Assembly (NCBI GenBank): GCA_016763715.1
Contig: JAESTG010000182.1
Coordinates: forward strand, 1-12,453
DNA length: 12,453 bases
Source: Flavobacteriaceae bacterium
Lineage (GTDB): Bacteria > Bacteroidota > Bacteroidia > Flavobacteriales > Flavobacteriaceae
Direction of reading: 5' to 3'
A program made the position numbers and the translations under genes. Under the pieces are notes generated by a model, which saw nothing but the letters and a program-made list of their open reading frames with translations, did not search any database and was not told the DNA's origin. Shown piece after piece: positions 6,419-12,453 of the stretch; position 1 is the stretch's first letter; each line of letters opens with the position of its first letter.

Positions 6419-8062
6419 ATGAAAAAACTAATTATTCCACTACTAGTAAGTGGTATAGGATTACTTCTCTTTGGAGCGAGCTTCCTATTCTCGACCAATG
6501 GCGCAGGGAGTCTCGATATTTACATCGTAAAAACAGCAACTATAATGCCTGCAGCACACAATGTATATGCTAACGAAGAAGCGCTGGATGGTAAATATTA
6601 TTTGTTCAAAGCAAAGATTACCAATACGTCAAAAAAAACTCTAGAAGACGTCACGGTACGATATCGTATTCCAGGCTATATTGAATGGACTGAATTAGAC
6701 ATCATTGGAGAAATGTTTCCCGGGCAAACGGCATCCGTTAGGTGTTACCCGAAATTCCCTGAAAGTATTGCTGAAAAAATGACAGAATCTATGGAAAAGG
6801 CTGAAATTGAAATCACATGGGATGGTGCTTCAGAAGACGATATGATTGAAGAAGAATTCGGGTTTAGAATTAGCAGTCGTAACGAATATATGTTTACCAA
6901 TATACCTCCAAGCGAGATTGCTGGTTGGGCAGATGTCTATAATAATGATGCTTTATTAGCTTGTTATGTAACTCCAAACGATCCCATTGTTCAATATTAT
7001 ACCCAAAATATTCAGGAAAAAATATTAATGGGAGAAGCCGCTTCAGTTACAAAAGATCCCAACGAAGCCGTGCGGTTTTTAGTCGGAATTTACAACGCAA
7101 CCATCCTTTCTCATATGGTTTATAGTGGCACCAAGGGAATTCCTGAATCCCTTCAGGATGTTTCAAAATTTTCACAAAAAAATAGGCTTCCCAGAGAAGT
7201 CATCACAGGAAATACAGGACTTTGCCTAGAGCTAAGTCTTTTGTATGCAAGTGTATTGTCTAATGCGGGATTGGACCCCATCATTTTCCTTATTCCAGGC
7301 CACGCCTACCCAGGTTTTAAATTAAACGGTCAATATTACGCCATTGAAGCTACAGGTATTGGAGGTGAAGGATTAGGTAAAATAATGACAGCCGAAGAAG
7401 CATTTGAAACAGGACAAAAAGAACTAAGTGAATTTATACCCAAGTGGCAAAATGGAGATCCACGCTATACGCTCGTAGACATTCACGAGGTAAACCAACA
7501 AGGTGTCACTCCAATGGCACTAAAAGACGATGCATTTTTACGTAAAAAAGTGGATGATATCGTTCGGTCTTGGTCTGGTGGTAGTACTGCAACCTTGGTG
7601 AACAATGGAGGTACTCAAAAGACTAAAGTAGTTAACAACTCTGGAGGAGGTAGTTCTGGTGGAGGAAGCAGTTCTAGCAGTGGTCGAACACTATCGCTTG
7701 CCGTCCCACAAGGTTGGCACACCATGATGCGACCCATCCCACAAATATCCATTTTAACAGCACAAGCTACATCTCCAGATCAAAGCATGAGTATTTCTGT
7801 TTATGACGTCCCCGCTACAAATGGTTCAGACGCCATGTATGCAATTAGCAACACCCTATATAACTATGGAATGAGTATTGAATTTGAAATGGATGGTAAT
7901 ACTGTTTATGGAAGCACTTATTCCAATGATGGAACATTTACTTGGATTGCGAAGACATTACGAAAAAACGGAGGTATTAGAGTGGTCGCCATAGGTTCGC
8001 CAGATTATCTATTTCAATCCAATTCTGGAATCATTAACCAATTGTTTAACAGCATAAGATAA
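6419..8062 (+). CDS. Membrane-anchored transglutaminase-like protein with C-terminal accessory domain
   Basis: A 547-residue protein. Residues 5-27 form an N-terminal hydrophobic anchor or uncleaved signal. A beta-rich domain follows (about 45-150), containing K-I-T-N-T-S-K-K-T-L-E-D-V-T-V-R-Y, a pattern of immunoglobulin-like or CARDB-like modules. A transglutaminase-like domain at about 200-345 has C269 in T-G-L-C-L-E, H295 in P-G-H-A-Y-P-G and E310 in A-I-E-A-T-G, matching the Cys/His/acid triad of the papain-like fold with Glu where Asp is common. A Gly/Ser-rich linker (about 384-423) leads to a C-terminal alpha/beta domain (424-547, beginning L-S-L-A-V-P-Q-G-W) reminiscent of PsbP/DcrB-like folds. 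Bacterial members are mostly peptidases or amidases outside the cytoplasm; the substrate here is unknown. It lies 5 bases before the next gene and so is co-transcribed with it. Confidence 0.8.
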   Translation: MKKLIIPLLVSGIGLLLFGASFLFSTNGAGSLDIYIVKTATIMPAAHNVYANEEALDGKYYLFKAKITNTSKKTLEDVTVRYRIPGYIEWTELDIIGEMFPGQTASVRCYPKFPESIAEKMTESMEKAEIEITWDGASEDDMIEEEFGFRISSRNEYMFTNIPPSEIAGWADVYNNDALLACYVTPNDPIVQYYTQNIQEKILMGEAASVTKDPNEAVRFLVGIYNATILSHMVYSGTKGIPESLQDVSKFSQKNRLPREVITGNTGLCLELSLLYASVLSNAGLDPIIFLIPGHAYPGFKLNGQYYAIEATGIGGEGLGKIMTAEEAFETGQKELSEFIPKWQNGDPRYTLVDIHEVNQQGVTPMALKDDAFLRKKVDDIVRSWSGGSTATLVNNGGTQKTKVVNNSGGGSSGGGSSSSSGRTLSLAVPQGWHTMMRPIPQISILTAQATSPDQSMSISVYDVPATNGSDAMYAISNTLYNYGMSIEFEMDGNTVYGSTYSNDGTFTWIAKTLRKNGGIRVVAIGSPDYLFQSNSGIINQLFNSIR

Positions 8063-8067
8063 ACATC

Positions 8068-8691
8068 ATGAAAAATTACAAAAAACTTATAATGCTTCTA
8101 TTTGTGCTTTTCATAAGTACTACTTACGGACAGCAGTTGCAGCAAAAAATTAATATAAGAATTGATTCCATAGGAAACGCAAGAATTAAACTTTCAATGA
8201 CGATGAACGCCCAACAATGGCAAACATGGCAAAACTCCTTAGGAAATAATCCAGCGGCACTAAAACGCGAAGTGGAGCGTAGTATGCCAGGTTATTTTTT
8301 GGATGATTTCAAACTTGAAAAGGATGAAATGAACCGCTCTTTTGAACTTAGTCTCAATGCTTACGGAGCCTGCGACATCGACAAACGTGGCACTTGGATT
8401 GTAGAAACAGACCAAAAAGATGCGAATTTAACTAAGCTCACCGAAAATAAATATATGTCGGTAAGTAGCCCAATAGAATTTGGAGGTACCATTCAACAAA
8501 CATATACCATTGAGTTGCCAGAAAAGGCTTCAAATATTAAAGTTGATAAAGATGCTTATGGCAATTCCATTTTTAAATTTAATATGGAGAGTCCGAGCGG
8601 TGGATTTAATTTGCTCCGGTTATCTGGCTTGGCATTATTTGTTATTGGTGGCGTATGGACTGGTAGAAAACTAATCTCCAAATCGAAGTAA
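8068..8691 (+). CDS. Exported protein of unknown function with C-terminal membrane anchor
   Basis: A 207-residue protein that I do not recognise. It has a signal peptide (residues 1-21, ending T-T-Y-G before Q22), a periplasmic domain of about 160 residues that begins with beta-strand-like alternation (Q-K-I-N-I-R-I-D-S-I-G-N-A-R-I-K-L) and contains a single Cys in Y-G-A-C-D-I-D, then one transmembrane helix at about 183-199 with a short basic tail (G-R-K-L-I-S-K-S-K). This is the topology of a type I membrane protein, the same as that predicted for the CHAT protein. It starts 5 bases after the transglutaminase-like gene, so it is probably its partner at the inner membrane. No catalytic motif is evident. 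Confidence 0.8.
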   Translation: MKNYKKLIMLLFVLFISTTYGQQLQQKINIRIDSIGNARIKLSMTMNAQQWQTWQNSLGNNPAALKREVERSMPGYFLDDFKLEKDEMNRSFELSLNAYGACDIDKRGTWIVETDQKDANLTKLTENKYMSVSSPIEFGGTIQQTYTIELPEKASNIKVDKDAYGNSIFKFNMESPSGGFNLLRLSGLALFVIGGVWTGRKLISKSK

Positions 8692-8725
8692 TGAATCTTT
8701 GATAGTAGTACCTACTTATTCTCTA

Positions 8726-8740
8726 AACCTTCCTAAGGTT
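8726..8740. terminator. Small hairpin between convergent genes, possible weak terminator
   Basis: AACCTT, three loop bases, AAGGTT: a 6-base-pair stem lying just beyond the stop at 8691 of the rightward unit and the reconstructed stop at 8747 of the leftward DUF1697 gene. There is no long T-run on either side, so termination activity is doubtful. Confidence 0.3.
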
Positions 8741-8746
8741 CATCAT

Positions 8747-9269
8747 TTAACTACCCAGTTCGATCAACTTTAGGAGGGTTCTATAATTGCGAGTAGTGGC
8801 TCTAACTTTCAACTTGCGTTCAATTAGATTGTTGTTCATTTTTACATTTCCATAACCGTTGGCACAGAAAAAATAAAGGCATTTGACGTAGTTCGAAATT
8901 CTTCATCTGGAAAAACCTGACGATCAAACTCCACTATATTCTCTCCTAACGGAGGCTGTTGAAAGAGTGTAAAATAACTTTTCGCTTTTTTTTCTTCGGA
9001 AAAGGGACAATCTGAAAGAATGCGTTTTATTTCGGACGCCGTACGAACCAAAACGGGAACTTCCCAACCGTACTTATTATTAATTGCTTCAGAAATAACC
9101 ACATCTAAATTGGAAGATTTTTCAGCTAAAAAAACCACATTTCCACTCTGAATATATGTTTGCACTTCCATAAACCCAAGCAATTCAAATAATGCTTTGA
9201 GATCGGCCATTAAACTTTTTTATGTCCGCCTACATTAATTCCTCGAAGTAATGCTATGTATCTTTTCAT
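8747..9269 (-). pseudogene. DUF1697 family gene interrupted by two single-base frameshifts
   Basis: The start ATG at 9269-9267 overlaps the TGA of the upstream flavoprotein gene as ATGA. The first frame reads M-K-R-Y-I-A-L-L-R-G-I-N-V-G-G-H-K-K, the DUF1697 N-terminus, then hits TAA right after a run of six A (minus strand, 9221-9216). The family sequence resumes one frame back as M-A-D-L-K-A-L-F-E (from 9210) and runs to about 8880, where a second shift near GCC TTT occurs. A third frame completes the protein with N-G-Y-G (from 8860), N-N-L-I-E-R-K-L and A-T-T-R-N-Y-R-T, stopping at TAA 8749-8747. Adding one base at each point gives about 174 residues, the usual DUF1697 length. The middle fragment alone would be 122 residues. 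The function of DUF1697 is unknown. Either a recent pseudogene or two homopolymer errors in the assembly. Confidence 0.82.
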
Positions 9270-10498
9270 AATTGTTTAGAGATAGCCTGCGCCACCATAT
9301 ATCCTCCCGTCCAAGCATTTTGAAAGTTAAATCCACCTGTAATGGCATCAATATTCATTACCTCTCCCGCGAAGTAAAGCCCTTGGCATTTTTTACTTTC
9401 AAAGGTCTTAAAATTCACTTCTTTGAGATCCACGCCGCCCGCAGTGACAAATTCTTCTTTAAAAGTACTCTTTCCATTTACTTCAAAATAGGAGGCAGTA
9501 AGTTGTTGCGCCAAGTTTTGTAGTTTCTTTTTTGTGATTTCTGCCCATATTTCGGTAGCATCAATTCCCACGGCCTTTACCATATTCTGCCAAAGACGTT
9601 TTGGCAAACCGAATTGTGTATACTTTAAAATGGTCTGTTTCGGAAATTCACCTTTCTTGTTCATCAATTGGCTCAGTACTTCTTCTTCGGAAAGGTCTAA
9701 CAACCAGTTCACAATAATTGTGAATCGATAATCTCTAGGTGCTAAAATTCGAGCTCCCCAAGCTGAAAGTTTAAGAATGGCAGGTCCACTCATCCCCCAA
9801 TGGGTAATTAACAATGGGCCTTCACTTTCCAGTTCAACTTTATGTTTATCATTCAAAATCTTGATGTTAGCGAGCATGCTTACACCTGGTAAATCTAAAA
9901 TTCTGACATCCTTAATATTAAACGTGAATAAGGAGGCCACTGGAGGCACTATAGTATGTCCCAATTGTTCCAAGAGCTTCCATATTTTTGGGTTGCTCCC
10001 CGTAGCAATTACCAACACCGAAGCTTCTAACACCTGATTGGTTGTTTCAACTTTCCAAATCTCACCATCCTTGGATATCTGCTTCACCGAATTATTCATC
10101 AATACATCAATGGATAATCGCTCGATTTCAGCTAAAAAGCAATCTATAATACTTTGTGAAGAATTAGACACTGGAAACATTCTTCCGTCTTCTTCTGTTT
10201 TCAATTCGACTCCCCTACTGTCAAACCAAGCAACGGTATCTCCTGTCATAAAACTATGAAAAGGACCTAATAGTTCTTTTTCTCCTCGAGGATAATTTTT
10301 TGAGAGTTCTCTAGGTTCATACTCAGCATGTGTTACATTGCATCGACCCCCTCCAGAAATCTTTACTTTGGTTAGCACTTCTTTTCCTCGCTCCAGTAGC
10401 CCAATGCGTAAAGAAGGATTCATTTCCGCAGCATTAATAGCGGTGAAAAAACCAGCTGCTCCGCCTCCTACAATTAAAATGTCATAATTACTATTCAC
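9266..10498 (-). CDS. HI0933/YhiN-family FAD-dependent oxidoreductase
   Basis: A 410-residue flavoprotein, full length for the HI0933-like family (PF03486), which includes YhiN and the bile-acid enzyme BaiN. The N-terminal dinucleotide-binding loop is G11-G-G-A-A-G16 after D-I-L-I-V. The family signature K46-I-S-G-G-G-R-C-N-V-T follows at 46-56. The C-terminus (373-410) has G-L-Y-F-A-G-E-V and then G-G-F-N-F-Q-N-A-W-T-G-G, which closes over the FAD. It should be a cytoplasmic FAD/NAD(P)-dependent enzyme; the physiological substrate of most members is not known. The start is GTG at 10498-10496: an in-frame TGA lies two codons upstream and no ATG precedes the Rossmann motif. Its stop overlaps the DUF1697 start by ATGA, implying coupled translation. 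Confidence 0.92.
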   Translation of the reverse strand: MNSNYDILIVGGGAAGFFTAINAAEMNPSLRIGLLERGKEVLTKVKISGGGRCNVTHAEYEPRELSKNYPRGEKELLGPFHSFMTGDTVAWFDSRGVELKTEEDGRMFPVSNSSQSIIDCFLAEIERLSIDVLMNNSVKQISKDGEIWKVETTNQVLEASVLVIATGSNPKIWKLLEQLGHTIVPPVASLFTFNIKDVRILDLPGVSMLANIKILNDKHKVELESEGPLLITHWGMSGPAILKLSAWGARILAPRDYRFTIIVNWLLDLSEEEVLSQLMNKKGEFPKQTILKYTQFGLPKRLWQNMVKAVGIDATEIWAEITKKKLQNLAQQLTASYFEVNGKSTFKEEFVTAGGVDLKEVNFKTFESKKCQGLYFAGEVMNIDAITGGFNFQNAWTGGYMVAQAISKQL

Positions 10499-10660
10499 GG
10501 TTCAAAATTACACATATTAAAATGGGGAGGAAGCACTATTGTTCCATTTTACAGTCATACTGTTTGTTAATATGTTGGTTTATAGAAATTTAAACGAATT
10601 CATATATGCTTTAATTTATTTCGTAAATTTCTGAATATTAATCACTTAAACCATCAAATT

Positions 10661-11074
10661 ATGTTTTCAAAAGTAAATTTAGTGAGTACGTTAGTGGCCA
10701 CTGTTTGGGGTGTTGCTGGGGGGTTCCTTTTATGGGGTATTATAGCAGATCCGTTGATGGCCGACCATATGGGAATGGAAGGTATAATGAAAGACCCACC
10801 AGATATAATGTACCTTATCCTAGGATGTCTTGTGCAAGGTTTCGCATTTTCTACCATTTATGGGAAAATTAGTGCAGGTAGTTATGACACGGCAAGCGGT
10901 ATACAATACGGAATCTTAGTAGCGATTCTTGTTGGGCTTGGAGGAGGCCTTATTAATTACGCAACAGGTAATTTGATGGATCTCACGGGAACCTTTATGA
11001 ATTTCGGAATTTATCTCTTCTTTTTTGCCGTAATGGGACTTTTAGCAGGGCTTATTTATACTAAAATGAACTGA
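10661..11074 (+). CDS. Four-helix integral membrane protein of unknown function
   Basis: A 137-residue hydrophobic protein that I do not recognise. Four transmembrane segments are predicted at about residues 7-29, 50-70, 80-103 and 112-135. The first loop is polar with a Met/His/Asp cluster (A-D-H-M-G-M-E-G-I-M-K-D) between helices 1 and 2. Helices 3 and 4 are rich in Gly (V-G-L-G-G-G-L, M-G-L-L-A-G-L), suggesting close packing. It stands alone: divergent from the flavoprotein gene with a 162-base AT-rich gap and closed by a strong terminator 9 bases after its stop, so it is a single-gene transcript. The Met/His loop could bind a metal but this is speculation. Confidence 0.8.
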   Translation: MFSKVNLVSTLVATVWGVAGGFLLWGIIADPLMADHMGMEGIMKDPPDIMYLILGCLVQGFAFSTIYGKISAGSYDTASGIQYGILVAILVGLGGGLINYATGNLMDLTGTFMNFGIYLFFFAVMGLLAGLIYTKMN

Positions 11075-11082
11075 GAAATATA

Positions 11083-11118
11083 AAAAGAGCCTCTGAAATG
11101 AATTTCAGAGGCTCTTTT
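11083..11118. terminator. Strong bidirectional Rho-independent terminator
   Basis: A 17-base-pair perfect stem (11083-11099 with 11102-11118; core GAGCCTCTGAAAT) whose ends are AAAA on the left and TTTT on the right, giving a U-tract in both directions. It lies between the convergent four-helix membrane protein gene and the cysteine dioxygenase gene and serves both. Confidence 0.95.
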
Positions 11119-11135
11119 ATTTATTCTTTTAAATT

Positions 11136-11678
11136 TTAGGAAGAAATTTGAGTTTCTACCAAAACTCCTTTATAACTATCATATTTCAATTCTTTAACCT
11201 TAAAAGAATTTTCTGTAGTGTCAAAAACTTTGCAAGAATCAATTGGTGAAATATATAAATGTAGCGTCATCGCCCTTTTATTGGAATTATTGCTCAATGA
11301 ATGGTACCCCATAGTATCTACAATATACGTTAATCGCCCAGGGTTCAATTGCATTTCATTGCAAGGCACTAACACACCCGCTTCATCCACTTTATATCGA
11401 ACTTCATTGATTTCACCATCCACCTGATAGACCCAACAACGTTGACCCGAATGGCCATGCTTGGGAGTTTCATCTCCTGGATTCCAACAAATTAAAACAA
11501 GTTCGTATGTGTCGGTTCTTTCAATACAATTTCTGCAATAACCATCAGACCTCCAGTGTGCATATTTTTCAAAATCACTGTTAGGAATTTTCATTTGCTT
11601 GGCCAACTTTATATAATCCTCAGGCTCACAATCATCTAATGTTTCAATCAATTCATTCAAGCTTTCAATACGATTCAT
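11136..11678 (-). CDS. cdo: Cysteine dioxygenase (type I, cupin)
   Basis: A 180-residue cupin matching cysteine dioxygenase, which oxidises L-cysteine to cysteine sulfinate with O2 at a mononuclear Fe(II) site. The iron ligands are H74 and H76 (K-H-G-H-S-G) and H126 (G-Y-H-S-L-S-N). R49 in Y-C-R-N corresponds to the Arg that binds the substrate carboxylate in the rat enzyme, supporting cysteine rather than mercaptopropionate as substrate. C81, five residues after H76, and Y142 in L-H-L-Y-I-S-P align with rat Cys93 and Tyr157, the pair that forms the thioether cofactor; many bacterial enzymes have Gly at the Cys position. Length is somewhat shorter than the roughly 200-residue mammalian protein. 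It is a single gene, convergent with the membrane protein gene across the terminator. It would act in cysteine catabolism or detoxification in the cytoplasm. Confidence 0.9.
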   Translation of the reverse strand: MNRIESLNELIETLDDCEPEDYIKLAKQMKIPNSDFEKYAHWRSDGYCRNCIERTDTYELVLICWNPGDETPKHGHSGQRCWVYQVDGEINEVRYKVDEAGVLVPCNEMQLNPGRLTYIVDTMGYHSLSNNSNKRAMTLHLYISPIDSCKVFDTTENSFKVKELKYDSYKGVLVETQISS

Positions 11679-11895
11679 TCAATTTAAATTTTTATTTTAT
11701 GATATAAAAGTTAGTTTTACCAGTATAAGCAAAATTATGAGCTTAATAAAGGTTTGATGGTTTTATTTTGAATTTTGACACAAAACTAAGATTATTTTGA
11801 TGAAAATAGAGGCTTTTTGAAAGTTAACTATTTTCACTCAACGTTTAAGAACAGCCGTTATATAGCTCATTTCTTGTATCACTTAATCCTTACCT

Positions 11896-12453
11896 ATGAT
11901 CGCTAAAATTATTGCCTTAGTAGTATATGTAGCCATTCTTTTTCTGATTGGTATTTTCGCCTCTCGAAAAATAAAAAGCATGAGTGATTTTTACGTTGGC
12001 GGTAAAAATATTGGCTACTGGGCCGTTGCTTTTTCAGCTCGCGCAACTGGCGAATCGGGTTGGCTGCTCATAGGACTTACTGGAATGGGAGCCATTGCTG
12101 GACTGTCTGCATATTGGGTAGTTATTGGTGAACTCTTGGGTGTTGCCGTGTCCTGGTTTTTTATGGCTAAAAAATTTAAACGCAGGACGGACACCTACAA
12201 ATCTATTACGGTACCAGATTATCTAGTAAGCCATTTTAAATCGAAAACACATTTTTTACGAATTCTATCCGCATCGGTACTTTCTATTTTTGTAATCATA
12301 TACGTGAGTTCACAAATTGATGCTACGGGTATTGCCTTTGAATCGCTACTGGGAATGAATTATTTCTACGGAGCTCTATTAGGCTTTGTCATTGTACTTG
12401 CCTATATATTTATTGGCGGATTTGTAGCTGTAGTTTGGTCTGATTTATTTCAA
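11896..12453 (+). CDS. PutP-like sodium/solute symporter (SSS family), N-terminal 186 residues; 3' end off the window
   Basis: ATG at 11896 opens a frame that continues without stop to the last base. The translation follows the Na+/proline symporter PutP: an N-terminal helix (V-V-Y-V-A-I-L-F-L-I-G), then F-Y-V-G-G-K-N-I-G-Y-W, then S-A-R-A-T-G-E-S-G-W-L-L in the discontinuous helix, then D-Y-L-V-S-H-F and F-I-G-G-F-V-A-V-V-W-S-D-L-F-Q at the edge. About five transmembrane segments are covered of the usual 13. At the position of PutP Asp55 (S-A-G-A-S-D-M-S-G-W), an important sodium-site residue, this protein has G-E in place of D-M, so ion coordination or substrate may differ from true PutP. 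The substrate cannot be assigned. The 217-base gap upstream is AT-rich with no clear promoter match. Confidence 0.88.
   Translation, partial: MIAKIIALVVYVAILFLIGIFASRKIKSMSDFYVGGKNIGYWAVAFSARATGESGWLLIGLTGMGAIAGLSAYWVVIGELLGVAVSWFFMAKKFKRRTDTYKSITVPDYLVSHFKSKTHFLRILSASVLSIFVIIYVSSQIDATGIAFESLLGMNYFYGALLGFVIVLAYIFIGGFVAVVWSDLFQ

Noticed and set aside
7201..7211. Possible fourth copy of the GTGATGAC box, on the minus strand inside the transglutaminase-like gene
   Set aside because: Only about eight bases match, the following T-run and CGATG box are missing, and it lies within coding sequence.
8726..8780. Imperfect 15-base inverted repeat (8726-8740 against 8766-8780, two mismatches)
   Set aside because: The right arm lies inside the reconstructed 3' end of the DUF1697 gene and there is no T-run, so chance or a weak terminator structure is enough to explain it.
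8842..9210. Stand-alone 122-residue ORF with its own ATG at 9210
   Set aside because: Family residues continue upstream and downstream in other frames, so this is only the middle of a frameshifted DUF1697 gene.
11774..11799. Bacteroidota sigma-A promoter (TTTG and TAnnTTTG boxes) upstream of the symporter
   Set aside because: The second box, TTATTTTG, breaks the consensus and the 14-base spacer is too short, so the match is not better than chance in AT-rich sequence.

Overview
The window looks like a chromosomal segment of a member of the Flavobacteriaceae (Bacteroidota). It is AT-rich. Secreted proteins have Bacteroidota-type signal peptides ending near Y-G-Q or I-S-Q, start codons lack strong Shine-Dalgarno sites, and one small protein ends in a piece that resembles a type IX secretion (T9SS) sorting tail. 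This assignment comes from style and homology, not from a marker gene.

Left and middle (1-8691). A secreted serine hydrolase of the beta-lactamase/penicillin-binding fold runs leftward off the edge. Divergent from it is a three-gene operon: an ECF sigma factor, a single-pass membrane protein that is probably its anti-sigma factor with extracytoplasmic TPRs, and a 1081-residue exported TPR-CHAT protein with an intact His/Cys pair and a C-terminal membrane anchor. A second rightward unit follows: a 59-residue exported mini-protein, a membrane-anchored transglutaminase-like protein, and a small signal-peptide/TM protein of unknown function. The same bipartite sequence, GTGATGACATTT then 11 bases then CGATG(TAT), precedes all three units at identical internal spacing. 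Its geometry fits an ECF promoter. I infer that the sigma factor controls its own operon, the divergent hydrolase and the transglutaminase unit, giving a compact envelope regulon with three enzyme types of nucleophile chemistry (Ser hydrolase, CHAT Cys protease, transglutaminase-like Cys).

Right (8692-12453). These look like ordinary household genes: a DUF1697 gene broken by two one-base frameshifts, overlapping by ATGA the end of a GTG-started HI0933/YhiN-family flavoprotein; a four-helix membrane protein of unknown function; a strong bidirectional terminator; a cysteine dioxygenase that keeps the residues of the mammalian Cys-Tyr cofactor; and the first 186 codons of a PutP-like sodium/solute symporter that leaves the right edge. 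No RNA genes, insertion sequences or CRISPR arrays were seen, and no stretch over 300 bases lacks a gene.
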